A stretch of DNA of 64,000 nucleotides, taken from NCBI GenBank assembly GCA_021740915.1, contig JAIOYW010000002.1, forward strand, positions 293,454-357,453, in the 5' to 3' direction. This document shows, one piece after another, positions 37,618 through 46,922 of the stretch. Under the pieces are notes generated by a model that was not told the origin of the DNA, did no database searches, and saw nothing but the letters and a program-made list of their open reading frames with translations. The number at the start of each line of letters is the position of its first letter. Positions within the stretch are counted from its first letter, which is position 1. Both the position numbers and the translations under genes were made by a program. The DNA is from Ignavibacteriales bacterium. Lineage in GTDB: Bacteria; Bacteroidota; Ignavibacteria; Ignavibacteriales; Melioribacteraceae.

Positions 37618-38442
37618 TTAATTCACAATCTCTTCGTTCGATACATCACGAAGTTTCGCTATTGCACCTGTTTTGCACTTATCGAAAGGGATTTTACTCT
37701 CATCGAGAAGACTGTAATTTATAACACCGAGGTTGTCAACCATTTCAACCCCGCCATCTGATTTTCTGGAACATATTCCGCATCCCAGGCATGCCACAGC
37801 ACAAACATCTTTTGATGTTCGCGGATCATCATGATTCCTGCAGAAAATAAAAACATTCCGGTCTATTGGATGCATCTCAATAATATCACGCGGGCAGGCT
37901 TGTACACACATTCCGCAACCTGTACATAATTCTTCAATGACCTCAGGAATCCCATCATTATTCATGACCATTGCATCGAATGGACAGGCTGTAACGCAAT
38001 CACCACCGCCGAGGCAGCCGTAATAACACATCTTATCACCGCCTGAAACAATTGACATCGCCGAACAGCTAATAGGACCATAATAATTAACCATCTTTTT
38101 TACTGCTTCACTATTCCCGCCCCTGCAATGGATCCGTGGAATCATCTTTATATTATTACCTGCATCCACTCCCATAATCAAAGCGACTGCCTGTGCCGTA
38201 TCAGTTCCTCCGACAGGACAGCCGTTAACAGGTGCGCTGCCTTCAACGACATTTACTGCAAAATCATAACAGCCAGCTTTACCGCATCCGCCGCAATTTG
38301 CTCCGGGCAGGGCTTCGTTAACTTTTGCGATGAGCGGGTTTTCTTCCACTCTAAGTTTTCTGTCAGCAAGAGCCAGACCGCCGGCAAATATTAAGCCCAA
38401 TCCGCCCATTGTAGTAAGTGCGATCAAAAATGTATAATCCAT
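37618..38442 (-). CDS. rnfB: Rnf electron transport complex subunit B
   Basis: 274-residue Fe-S subunit that takes electrons from ferredoxin. N-terminal membrane helix (1-25), then the CGGCGKAGC 4Fe-4S motif of the Fes-type domain, a central CHGG-type Cys region, and two ferredoxin-like domains (CVTACPFDAM, CTGCGMCVQACPRDII). The C-terminus carries further Cys (CAVACLGCGICSR). Full length for anaerobe-type RnfB. Confidence 0.96.
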   Translation of the reverse strand: MDYTFLIALTTMGGLGLIFAGGLALADRKLRVEENPLIAKVNEALPGANCGGCGKAGCYDFAVNVVEGSAPVNGCPVGGTDTAQAVALIMGVDAGNNIKMIPRIHCRGGNSEAVKKMVNYYGPISCSAMSIVSGGDKMCYYGCLGGGDCVTACPFDAMVMNNDGIPEVIEELCTGCGMCVQACPRDIIEMHPIDRNVFIFCRNHDDPRTSKDVCAVACLGCGICSRKSDGGVEMVDNLGVINYSLLDESKIPFDKCKTGAIAKLRDVSNEEIVN

Positions 38443-38462
38443 TTCAACATTCTCCCCAATAA

Positions 38463-39038
38463 TTATGATATCATTCCGGCAAAACCCATAAAGGCTAAAG
38501 CCAGAATTCCAGCGACAATAAGTGTTATAGGTGCTCCCTGAAAAGCTTTCGGAACATCAGCAAGGTCAAGTTCCTCCCGGATACCTGCCATTATTGTAAT
38601 TGCGAGTGTAAATCCAGCACCGGCGCCGACACCAAAAACAACAGATTCGACAAAAGAATAATCCCTTAAAACAATAAAAAGAGCTAATCCAAGTATTGCG
38701 CAGTTAGTGGTAATCAAAGGAAGAAATATTCCCAGTGCACGGTATAGTGGTCTGCTCATTTTTTTAATAAACATTTCAACAAATTGAACAAGGCTGGCAA
38801 TCACGAGGATAAATGCAACATACTGGAGAAAATCCAGGTCATAAGGAACAAGTATAAGATTATAAATTAACCATGAGACTATCGCTGTCAGCACCATAAC
38901 AAATGTAGCCGCCAGCCCCATTGAAAATGCTGAGGATATTTTATTTGAAACACCGATAAAAGGACATATACCAAGAAAATAACTCAATACAAAATTGTTT
39001 ACAACTGCTGCACCAAAGAAAATTACAAGTAATTCCAT
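38463..39038 (-). CDS. rnfA: Rnf complex subunit A
   Basis: 191-residue integral membrane protein with six helices. Family motifs: VNNFVLSYFLGICPFIGVS and TTNCAILGLALF with the Cys pair now assigned to a membrane 2Fe-2S centre shared with RnfE. C-terminal MGFAGMI typical. Twenty bp upstream of rnfB. Confidence 0.96.
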   Translation of the reverse strand: MELLVIFFGAAVVNNFVLSYFLGICPFIGVSNKISSAFSMGLAATFVMVLTAIVSWLIYNLILVPYDLDFLQYVAFILVIASLVQFVEMFIKKMSRPLYRALGIFLPLITTNCAILGLALFIVLRDYSFVESVVFGVGAGAGFTLAITIMAGIREELDLADVPKAFQGAPITLIVAGILALAFMGFAGMIS

Positions 39039-39039
39039 T

Positions 39040-39717
39040 CTATACTCCTACCGGATCATTTATTGAGTTTTTGGTACTCAAGTATTTTTCGATCGTTTTT
39101 TTTCTTTGTTTTTCCTTATTACTTAATGCGATCTGATTAAATAGTCCCATCATTAATCCAAGGGTAATAAAAGCACCTGCAGGAAGTATCATCACAAGCA
39201 TAGGTTCATAAAAATCGGGAAGAAGCTGGATACCAAATATTGTACCGGATCCAAATAATTCCCTGACTGCTCCAAGCAGAATTAATGAAAGAAGTACACC
39301 GGCACCCATGCCGACTGCATCAAGAAAAGACCTGAAAACCGTATTTTTGGAAGCAAATGCCTCCTGCCTTCCCAGAATAACGCAGTTAACAACTATTAAC
39401 GGGATGTATGGTCCAAGTGATTTGCTCAAATCAGGATAAGAAGCTTTCATTACCATATCAACAATCGTAACAAAGGTTGCAATTATTAAAATATAAGCAG
39501 CAATTCTTACCTGATCGGGAATTAGTTTTTTAACAATTGCCACTATAATACTCGAAAAAACAAGCACGAAAGTGGTTGCAAGCGCCATTGCCAATCCGTT
39601 TATCGCCGATACTGTAACTGCAAGCACCGGACACATTCCGAGTATCTGCTTGAAAGTAGTGTTTTGTTCCCAGATACCTTTAGTGAATTCTTTGTAAAGG
39701 GATAATTTTGAACTCAT
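39040..39717 (-). CDS. rnfE: Rnf complex subunit E
   Basis: 225-residue six-helix membrane subunit. N-terminal KGIWEQNTTFKQILGMCPVLAVTVSAING and VVNCVILGRQEAFAS carry the conserved Cys that pair with RnfA for the intramembrane iron-sulfur centre. One base before rnfA and overlapping rnfG by ATGA. Confidence 0.95.
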   Translation of the reverse strand: MSSKLSLYKEFTKGIWEQNTTFKQILGMCPVLAVTVSAINGLAMALATTFVLVFSSIIVAIVKKLIPDQVRIAAYILIIATFVTIVDMVMKASYPDLSKSLGPYIPLIVVNCVILGRQEAFASKNTVFRSFLDAVGMGAGVLLSLILLGAVRELFGSGTIFGIQLLPDFYEPMLVMILPAGAFITLGLMMGLFNQIALSNKEKQRKKTIEKYLSTKNSINDPVGV

Positions 39718-40322
39718 TTTTCACCTCCGGCATTATTGAGTTTACCTTCAGCATCCATTTTTCGTAAAACTTGAATACCCTGATTCATGATCTGGACAAC
39801 AGCTTTCGAAGAAATGGTTGCCCCTGTTATCGCCTGGATATCATACTTATTTACTGGTTTCTGATTTTTCACAACACCGATCATAGGCTGAGTTTCAACC
39901 TCTTTGAATTGATTGGGAAACCAATATGGATCCTCTTTCTTAGAAGGATCTTCGACGATTTTTGTGCCAAGTCCGGGGGTTTCAACCTGCTCGAGAACCT
40001 GCAAGCCTGTTACTTTATCCAAATCACTGGTCAAACCAGCCATCATTCTTATTTTACCCTGAAAACCGTTGCCTTCAAACGGAACTGCATAACCAATAAG
40101 TTTGCCGGAATCATCAAAAACCGAGTAAACTTCGAGGTTTGCAGTTTCCATTTTCGTAAAAGATTTGCCTTCCGGCAGAACCTGGAAGATAGCATTCTTT
40201 GTTTCGAGTTCCCTGTGGGCAGCAATTTTTGGTTTTGACCAGATACTGATCTGTGAAAGAAGCCCTCCCGAGATCACTCCAATAATTGTTAGAACTGCAA
40301 GCATTCTGATAATTGTTCTCAT
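39714..40322 (-). CDS. rnfG: Rnf complex subunit G (FMN-binding)
   Basis: 202 residues. One N-terminal helix anchors a periplasmic FMN-binding domain. The covalent flavin attachment motif is AITGATISSKAV (Thr of the S/TGAT motif), and VETPGLGTKI matches the family. Overlaps rnfD and rnfE by four bases each. Confidence 0.95.
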   Translation of the reverse strand: MRTIIRMLAVLTIIGVISGGLLSQISIWSKPKIAAHRELETKNAIFQVLPEGKSFTKMETANLEVYSVFDDSGKLIGYAVPFEGNGFQGKIRMMAGLTSDLDKVTGLQVLEQVETPGLGTKIVEDPSKKEDPYWFPNQFKEVETQPMIGVVKNQKPVNKYDIQAITGATISSKAVVQIMNQGIQVLRKMDAEGKLNNAGGEK

Positions 40323-41284
40323 TTCTTCACCCCGAAAATTCTGGGACGTGTGTAACGATTAATAAGTGGTACAAAAGCATTCATTAATAGTATTGCGTAC
40401 ATAACTCCTTCAGGTAATCCTCCGAAAAGCCGCACCATAATAATAATCAGCGATATCATAAGTCCGTATATCCACATACCTTTTGCAGTTATCGGAGAAG
40501 TCACCCAGTCAGTAGCCATAAAAAAAGCTCCGAAAAGGAATCCGCCCGCAAATAAATGGAATACTGGAGAAGAGAATTTAACCGGATCAACCAGCCAGAA
40601 AACTCCGCCAAATAACATCAAACCTAATATCATTGCAAGCGGAACGCGATAATTTACGACTCCAACAATTACAAGGGCAATTCCGCCGATCAGTATCGCA
40701 AGTGCAGATGTTTCACCAAGCGAACCATTAATGTTCCCCATAAAAAGATTACCAAAAGCGGTTGACTTCCCGTCAAATTTCAGCATCGAGAGTGGAGTTG
40801 CAGTTGTAACCGAATCGATATTATAATTGTTGATTTTCCAGGTAGTCATCTGAACGGGGAAAGCTGCCTGTAAGAAAGCACGTCCTACAAGTGCCGGGTT
40901 GAATATATTATATCCCAGTCCGCCGAATACTTCTTTACCCACACCGATTGCCACTACTGAACCAACCGCCGCGAATACCGGAGAAAATCCAGGCGGCAAT
41001 ATAAGCGCTAAAAGCAAACCTGTGATTGCGGCGCTGCCATCGAGAATTGAAATTTCTCTTTTTCTTATAAATTTAATAAGGGCTTCGGTGCCCATAGCAA
41101 AAAAGATACAAACAAAAATTATCAGTATTTGCGAAATACCGAAATAAATCAATGCTGATACCACAGAAGGGATTAATGCGGCAATGACCAGCCACATAGC
41201 CTGTTTTGTTGACCATCTCGAATGCAGATGTGGTGAACTTGTCAGATCCAGTCTGTAGGAAGGATTTGCAGTTATTGTGGTCAT
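40319..41284 (-). CDS. rnfD: Rnf complex subunit D (FMN-binding)
   Basis: 321-residue membrane subunit with about nine to ten helices. The covalent FMN site lies in DSVTTATPLSMLKF (Thr of the S/T-x-A-T-P-L motif). YNIFNPALVGRAFL and DWVTSPIT are typical of NqrB/RnfD proteins. Starts seven bases after rnfC stops. Confidence 0.96.
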   Translation of the reverse strand: MTTITANPSYRLDLTSSPHLHSRWSTKQAMWLVIAALIPSVVSALIYFGISQILIIFVCIFFAMGTEALIKFIRKREISILDGSAAITGLLLALILPPGFSPVFAAVGSVVAIGVGKEVFGGLGYNIFNPALVGRAFLQAAFPVQMTTWKINNYNIDSVTTATPLSMLKFDGKSTAFGNLFMGNINGSLGETSALAILIGGIALVIVGVVNYRVPLAMILGLMLFGGVFWLVDPVKFSSPVFHLFAGGFLFGAFFMATDWVTSPITAKGMWIYGLMISLIIIMVRLFGGLPEGVMYAILLMNAFVPLINRYTRPRIFGVKK

Positions 41285-41291
41285 AATAATT

Positions 41292-42629
41292 TTATGCCGT
41301 TTTTTTTTCTGAATTCATCTGATTGACGCGTTGTTTACCAAGTCTGATCCATTGAACGAGCGGTATATTAGCCGGACAAGTATAAGTACAGGTTCCGCAC
41401 TCCATACAGACAGAGATCCCAAGGTTTTCGGCTTCTTCTGTTTTGTCCAGTTGGCTGTAACGCGCCAGTTTAGTCGGGATAAGATTTAACGGGCAAACTT
41501 CCACACACATACCACATTTAAGGCATGGAGTCTGCTCGTGAGTATTAATTTCATCTTCTGTCAGAACAAGTATGCCGGAAGTGGCTTTCATAATAGGTGC
41601 AGAAAAATCGTATTGGGCAAAGCCCATCATCGGACCTCCGACAATTACTCTTTTTGCATTTTCTTTTGCTCCGCCACAAAATTCAAGGACATCAGCAAGT
41701 GGAGTGCCGACTTTAACTATAAGATTTTTGGGATTATTTAATCCCAGTCCTGAGACTGTTACTGAGGCGGTTATCTGTGGTTCGCCTTTTACGACAGAAT
41801 CATATACAGCAACAGCCGTTCCAATATTCTGTATTACAACTCCAACATCAAGAGGTAGTTTACCAGGGGGAACTTCTCTGCCTGTCACTGCTTTGATAAG
41901 CATTTTCTCGGCTCCCTGAGGATATTTTGTCCTGACCACAGCCAATTCGATCTCAGAAAAGGGTGCTGCTGCTTTTTGCAAAGCTTCGATTGCTTCGGGT
42001 TTGTTATCCTCAACCCCGATATAACCCTTTTTTAGTTCGAGAGCTTTCATCATAAGCAGTAACCCGCTCACAACATCATGGGATCTGTCAAGCATTAATC
42101 TTTCATCTCTCGTAAGATAAGGCTCACATTCACAGCCATTCAGAATTATGTAATCAATAATTCTGTCTTTATTTGGAGTTAATTTCACAAATGTTGGGAA
42201 TGCAGCCCCGCCCTGTCCAACAATACCGGCATGTTTTACTCTTTCGATTATTTCAGCACCTGTAACAGTAGAAAACTCAAGCTTTTCGAGTTTTTGAGTA
42301 TCAGTTGAACCATTTGTTTCAATAACAATCGCTTCTTTTGGAAAACCGCTGCTATTAGTTTCCTTACCCACCGAAATGACTTTGCCATTAACCGGACTAA
42401 ATACTGGCGATGAAATGAATCCGTCAGATTCAGCAATAATTTCTCCGGCTTTTACCTCAACACCCTTTTTAACCAGAGGTTTTGCATCTTTTCCGATATG
42501 CTGCCTTAATGGTAATATTACTCTTTTGGGATCTGGCATTATTTCAAACGATTGGTCTCTTGTCAATTCCTTGAACTCTGGCGGATGAACTCCGCCTCGA
42601 AAAGTTTTGAAGCTGCTGAAAATACTCAT
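41292..42629 (-). CDS. rnfC: Rnf complex subunit C (NADH-binding)
   Basis: 445-residue peripheral subunit, first gene of the rnf operon. Binds NADH and FMN: VGQGGAAFPTFVKL, GCECEPYLTRDERLM, KYPQGAEKMLI, and C-terminal twin 4Fe-4S sites CLKCGMCVEVCPLNLI and CMECGTCTYTCPANIP. The full complex (C-D-G-E-A-B order) exchanges electrons between ferredoxin and NAD+ with sodium or proton pumping. An unusual leader with small frame and hairpin lies at 42845-42988. Confidence 0.97.
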   Translation of the reverse strand: MSIFSSFKTFRGGVHPPEFKELTRDQSFEIMPDPKRVILPLRQHIGKDAKPLVKKGVEVKAGEIIAESDGFISSPVFSPVNGKVISVGKETNSSGFPKEAIVIETNGSTDTQKLEKLEFSTVTGAEIIERVKHAGIVGQGGAAFPTFVKLTPNKDRIIDYIILNGCECEPYLTRDERLMLDRSHDVVSGLLLMMKALELKKGYIGVEDNKPEAIEALQKAAAPFSEIELAVVRTKYPQGAEKMLIKAVTGREVPPGKLPLDVGVVIQNIGTAVAVYDSVVKGEPQITASVTVSGLGLNNPKNLIVKVGTPLADVLEFCGGAKENAKRVIVGGPMMGFAQYDFSAPIMKATSGILVLTEDEINTHEQTPCLKCGMCVEVCPLNLIPTKLARYSQLDKTEEAENLGISVCMECGTCTYTCPANIPLVQWIRLGKQRVNQMNSEKKTA

Positions 42630-42844
42630 ATTGATTCCAAAAAAAAATTATCATCTATCAGATCAATTTCAGTGCCAGCAATCCCAACAAAATTCTTAAG
42701 CTATATATTATTATTATTCAATGAGTTAGCAAATATTGCTTTTGAATTGTTTTTCGAAATTCTCGAAAATAATAAACGGAAGATTCCAAATGTGATAAGA
42801 ATTTTATAAATGAAAAATAATTTTGCGGAAAGCTGAATATAAAA

Positions 42845-42892
42845 ACGGGTTATTTACAAAGGACCGCTACTATCCTGAAGCAAATAACCCGT
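42845..42892 (-). terminator. Strong hairpin with T-tract, candidate rnf attenuator or upstream terminator
   Basis: On the minus strand a perfect 11-base inverted repeat, ACGGGTTATTT (42892-42882) and AAATAACCCGT (42855-42845), encloses 26 bases that contain a further small AGGA/TCCT stem, and is followed at once by TTTTTATATT. This is an intrinsic terminator by form. It lies 216 bp before rnfC and 248 bp after glgP, so it either ends the glgP transcript or attenuates rnf. Confidence 0.75.
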
Positions 42893-42910
42893 GGAGGAGG
42901 TAATTTTAGT

Positions 42911-42988
42911 TTAGTTATTCATAAACTGTGCCAACAACAACCGGTTAAGAACAATAACAATAAGCAATACTTTGATAAATTCGGACAT
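42911..42988 (-). CDS. Possible 25-residue leader peptide (Leu/Ile/Val-rich) before rnf
   Basis: A short frame too small for usual gene calling: starts with ATG at 42988, ends TAA at 42911, and reads MSEFIKVLLIVIVLNRLL then LAQFMNN. Twelve of 25 residues are L, I or V, with three consecutive TTG codons. Its stop lies 18 bases before a perfect terminator hairpin, the geometry of amino-acid-sensing attenuators. No clear ribosome-binding site is visible (AACTTACCTC upstream). It could also be a tiny single-helix membrane protein, or chance. Coding is unproven. Confidence 0.35.
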   Translation of the reverse strand: MSEFIKVLLIVIVLNRLLLAQFMNN

Positions 42989-43140
42989 GAGGTAAGTTAT
43001 TTTGAACAAAGGATTAGAATATTTAATTTTCAAATTAACTTGATTTTGTCCAAATTTTTCAATTCCTTTTTATATGATTTCAGTAATTATTACCGGTAAT
43101 TTCCAACAACATAGTAATTCTTTCTAAACTTACGATTACA

Positions 43141-45705
43141 TTATGAGGCCCAAATTACAAAATCCGGATCGCGTAAAACTTCGAATCCATTCATTTGTAA
43201 ATATACTCTGATAGTATAACCATGTTTCCCGCTGCTTAGAAGTTCAATATCACCCGAATCGAATTTCTGAATATTCCCATTTTGTTTTTTGTTCCTTTTC
43301 ATTTCAACCGACTTGATCACATGAAAATGCTCTTTCTGATCGAGAGGCCCCCATACAACTTCAACTGTGAAATCGTCAGGATCAAGTTTTCCAAAACTGA
43401 TCTCGCTGTTTATCCTGATACTGCCGCCGACAAATGTCGAATCGTCATAATCAGCATTCGTTTTCAGTATCTTAATCTCATCCTGATGTTGTGCGAAGGA
43501 TTTTATCGCTGAATTTAGTTTTTTGAGTTCTGAGAATCCTGGAACGTTAAGACTGTCATGATTTTTAATGGCATTGGCATAGTACTTTTCGGTATATTCT
43601 CTAACCATACGGTTGGTATTAAAAACAGGACAAAGTGATGCGAGTGAATTTTTCATTCTCTCGACCCACAATCTTGGAATCCTGTCAGGTCCTCTTTTAT
43701 AAAATTCAGGCAGAATTTCTGTTTCAAGCAGATCATAAAGCGCTTTGGACTCAATCTCATTTTGAATTTCATTGTCATTGTACAATTCTCCCCTGCCGAT
43801 TGACCAGCCTAGAGAAGCATTGTATCCTTCATCCCACCAACCATCCATAATACTAACGTTGATAGCTCCGTTAAAAGCAGCTTTCATACCGGAGGTTCCG
43901 GAGGCTTCCATCTGCCTTAAAGGCGTATTTAACCAGATATCTGCTCCGGAAACAAGATATTTTGCAATATCCATCCCATAATCTTCTATAAAAACCACAT
44001 GACTTCTAATTATCGGGTTCATAGAAAAATGAATGATTTTCCTTATCAGTTCTTTACCCATAGTATCTTTGGGGTGTGCTTTGCCTGCAAACACAATCTG
44101 TACCGGTCTTTCAGGATTCGTAAGAATATTAATAAGCCTTTTTTCATCGCGCAAAAGTAAATCTGCCCTCTTATATGTGGCAAAACGTCTGGCGAAACAA
44201 ATTGTAAACATATCAGGATCAAGCACCTCATCTGCTATTTGCAGCTGAGCCTCGGGAACACCTCGATTGATTAACTGCTGTTTGAGTCTCCTTCTTGTAA
44301 ATGAAACAAGCCTTTCTTTTCTCCTTCTGTGTGCATTCCATAATTCAATTACAGGGATATCCTGAACTTTGCTCCAAACTGACTGATTTCCTGGTTCTTC
44401 ACGCCATTTGGGTCCGAGGTACCGGTCGTAGAGCAATGCAATATCTTTTGAAAGCCATGTCTGTGCATGAGCTCCATTGGTGATAGATGAAACCGGCAGT
44501 TCAGATACAGGCGTGTTTTTCCAAAAACCGGACCACATTTTTTTGGTCACTTCTCCATGAAGTTTACTAACACCATTACGGAACGAAGAAAATCTTGCCG
44601 CAAGAATTGTCATGCAGAATTTTTCCGAATGATCAGAGCTATGCTTTCTGCCAAAACCTATAAAGTCATTAAACCCGATTCCAAGTTTTGAAACATGATA
44701 TCCCATATATTTCTCAAGGAGACCAGCTTCAAAATAATCATGCCCTGCTTCAACAGGAGTATGTGTTGTGAATACATTTCCTGAAGCAGAGAGCAGTCTT
44801 GCTTCATCAAAGTTGAGTTTATTATCCTTCATAATATCAGCTATTCTTTCAACCGTCAGAAAAGCTGAATGTCCTTCATTCAAATGGCAGACGTCAGGTT
44901 TAATTCCCAGTGCATTTAATGCCCGATATCCTCCAATCCCAAGGATCATTTCCTGCTTAATACGCATTTCATTGTCGCCGCCGTAAAGTTCATCGACTAT
45001 ATCCTGGTCTTCCTGTGAATTGTATTCAAAATTAGTGTCAAGTAAGATCAGTTCGATTCTGCCGACAAGCGCCTTCCAGATCCTGGCGTAGATCTGCCTG
45101 CCCGGGAATTCAACAGATATAATAACCGGATTGCCATCTGCTCCTTTATGCAGAATTATGGGCATATTATAAAAATCATTTTCCGGATACAATTCCTGCT
45201 GCCAGCCATCCGAATTCAGGTATTGACGGAAATATCCTTTCTGATAAAGCAGCCCTACGCCAACAAGAGGAATCCCCAATTCAGATGCAGACTTCAGATG
45301 ATCGCCTGCGAGCATACCCAATCCGCCTGAATAAATAGGTACTGATTCTGTTATTCCAAACTCAGCAGAAAAGTATGCAATACGATTCTTTTTTTCATCC
45401 CCGTATTTCTGGTTGAACCAGGTCTTTCGGTTATTGAGATATTTACTTAGATTTTCGGAGACAATCTTATAATGGGAAATAAATCCTTCATCCTGGGCAA
45501 GTTCATCAAATTTTTCCTGACTGATCTTACTCAACATCAGAACCGGATTTCGACCACAGGATTCCCACAATCCTCTGTCAATTCTCCGAAATAGATCCCT
45601 GGAATCCGAGTCCCAGGACCACCGAAGGTTTCTGGCAATATTCTCAAGGTTTAATAGTTTTTCTGGTAAACGGGATGTGACGGTGAAAGTTTGTATCGGT
45701 TTCAT
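43141..45705 (-). CDS. glgP: Alpha-glucan phosphorylase (GT35, DUF3417-type)
   Basis: 854 residues from the ATG at 45705, preceded by CGGAG; the longer frame to 45753 is not needed. N-terminal DUF3417 region (LENIARNLRWSWDSDSRDLF) then the phosphorylase core: YFSAEFGITESVPIYSGGLGMLAGDHLKSASE, KPDVCHLNEGHSAF, TTHTPVEAGHD, RFATYKRADLL and the pyridoxal-phosphate Lys in GTSGMKAAFNG. This is the glycan phosphorylase type common in thermophiles and anaerobes. It releases glucose-1-phosphate from glycogen or maltodextrin. Last about 130 residues form a beta-sandwich tail. Single gene. Confidence 0.94.
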   Translation of the reverse strand: MKPIQTFTVTSRLPEKLLNLENIARNLRWSWDSDSRDLFRRIDRGLWESCGRNPVLMLSKISQEKFDELAQDEGFISHYKIVSENLSKYLNNRKTWFNQKYGDEKKNRIAYFSAEFGITESVPIYSGGLGMLAGDHLKSASELGIPLVGVGLLYQKGYFRQYLNSDGWQQELYPENDFYNMPIILHKGADGNPVIISVEFPGRQIYARIWKALVGRIELILLDTNFEYNSQEDQDIVDELYGGDNEMRIKQEMILGIGGYRALNALGIKPDVCHLNEGHSAFLTVERIADIMKDNKLNFDEARLLSASGNVFTTHTPVEAGHDYFEAGLLEKYMGYHVSKLGIGFNDFIGFGRKHSSDHSEKFCMTILAARFSSFRNGVSKLHGEVTKKMWSGFWKNTPVSELPVSSITNGAHAQTWLSKDIALLYDRYLGPKWREEPGNQSVWSKVQDIPVIELWNAHRRRKERLVSFTRRRLKQQLINRGVPEAQLQIADEVLDPDMFTICFARRFATYKRADLLLRDEKRLINILTNPERPVQIVFAGKAHPKDTMGKELIRKIIHFSMNPIIRSHVVFIEDYGMDIAKYLVSGADIWLNTPLRQMEASGTSGMKAAFNGAINVSIMDGWWDEGYNASLGWSIGRGELYNDNEIQNEIESKALYDLLETEILPEFYKRGPDRIPRLWVERMKNSLASLCPVFNTNRMVREYTEKYYANAIKNHDSLNVPGFSELKKLNSAIKSFAQHQDEIKILKTNADYDDSTFVGGSIRINSEISFGKLDPDDFTVEVVWGPLDQKEHFHVIKSVEMKRNKKQNGNIQKFDSGDIELLSSGKHGYTIRVYLQMNGFEVLRDPDFVIWAS

Positions 45706-46053
45706 TTCAACTCCGGTAAAATTAAGATTCTCAGATCTTCTTTCCTGCATCAAAATGCGTCCGGATCAGAAAGAATATTCATATCCAAAATATAAAATAT
45801 CGAACAAAATTCATATCATTTTTTACGAAAGTTTTGTCATTAATTATCAGTAACTGTTCAAACATTCGTCAGTGTTCTTAATCGGAGTATAAATTGAATC
45901 CTTTGAATTCTCGAAATGAATATATAGTGGGCATTCGCTAAATATTTTTTCAGTAGATAATATTTTTTTAGATTTCCTTTTTAGTACGGGACAATTAATA
46001 CGTCTCAAATCAGTCCGAAGATGGTGCAATGAATTTCTTGATAAATTAATTTG
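45706..46053. other. Intergenic region between glgP and hpnC
   Basis: About 350 bp between divergent genes. An open frame on the minus strand (45847-46134) has no recognisable product, lacks a ribosome-binding site and overlaps hpnC, so it is not called. The region should hold promoters for both genes; none can be named with confidence. Confidence 0.4.
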
Positions 46054-46920
46054 ATGGTTAAGAACATGCGGCAAAATGATGAACACATTTTGGAAAATGA
46101 GTATAATAAATCGCTTGGAATTGCAAAGAATCATTATGAGAATTTTCCAATAGTCTCAATGTTCCTTCCCAAAAAATTGCGAAAACATGTTGCAACCATT
46201 TATCGTTTTGCCCGAACAGCCGATGACTTTGCTGACGAGGGAGATATTTCTCCTTCCGACCGGTTAAAATTACTTGCTGATTATGAGGAAAAATTCTCAA
46301 AATGTATGAATAATGAATTCTCCGATTTGTTCTTTGAAACATTAAAAAACACAATCGACACCTTCAATCTATCTTCAGAGAATTTCACGAAACTGTTAAG
46401 TGCTTTCCGGCAGGATGTTTCAAATTCGAGGTTTGAGAATTTCGATGAAATAATTAATTATTGCAGCAGATCTGCTGACCCGGTTGGAAGAATTATGCTT
46501 GAGCTATCAGACAACAGGAATAGCGATGCAATTTATTATTCTGATAAAATTTGCTCAGCTCTGCAGCTCACCAATTTTTACCAGGATATTACCATTGACA
46601 CAAAAAAGAACAGAATCTATATCCCGCTTGAAGAACTTATTTCATTCGGTCTTTCAGAGAATGATTTTAAGATGAATAGTAATCAGGCAAAAATAAAAGA
46701 ACTAATTAAATTTCAGGTTGAAAGAGCTTTTGAAATGTTTGCCGAAGGCAGACAAATTCTTCCTATGCTGAAAGGTTTGTTTCGGCTTCAAATTTCAGCA
46801 ATAATTTCAGGAGGAGAGACAATTCTTAATTCAATCCGAAACATAGATTATGAGTCGTTCAGATCACGGCCAAAATTAACAAAAGTTGATTATATTAGAA
46901 TTCTAATAAAAGTTATTTAA
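46054..46920 (+). CDS. hpnC: Squalene synthase HpnC
   Basis: 288 residues from the ATG at 46054. Trans-isoprenyl synthase fold of the squalene/phytoene synthase family; HpnC converts presqualene diphosphate to hydroxysqualene. Asp-rich motifs RTADDFADEGD and NFYQDITIDTKKNRIYIP are present, with the HpnC-type FPIVSMFLPKKLRKHVATIYRFAR. Assignment as HpnC rather than HpnD rests on these motifs and on gene order C-D-E. Confidence 0.88.
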   Translation: MVKNMRQNDEHILENEYNKSLGIAKNHYENFPIVSMFLPKKLRKHVATIYRFARTADDFADEGDISPSDRLKLLADYEEKFSKCMNNEFSDLFFETLKNTIDTFNLSSENFTKLLSAFRQDVSNSRFENFDEIINYCSRSADPVGRIMLELSDNRNSDAIYYSDKICSALQLTNFYQDITIDTKKNRIYIPLEELISFGLSENDFKMNSNQAKIKELIKFQVERAFEMFAEGRQILPMLKGLFRLQISAIISGGETILNSIRNIDYESFRSRPKLTKVDYIRILIKVI

Positions 46921-46922
46921 TT

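Noticed and set aside
42552..42809. 85-codon plus-strand open frame at the start of rnfC
   Set aside because: Mostly antisense to rnfC and AT-rich leader; no family likeness.
42882..42913. GGAGGAGGT on the plus strand as a ribosome-binding site for an overlooked gene
   Set aside because: No start codon with an open frame follows at a usable distance.
45847..46134. 95-codon minus-strand open frame between glgP and hpnC
   Set aside because: Overlaps hpnC antisense, low-complexity residue mix, no start signal.
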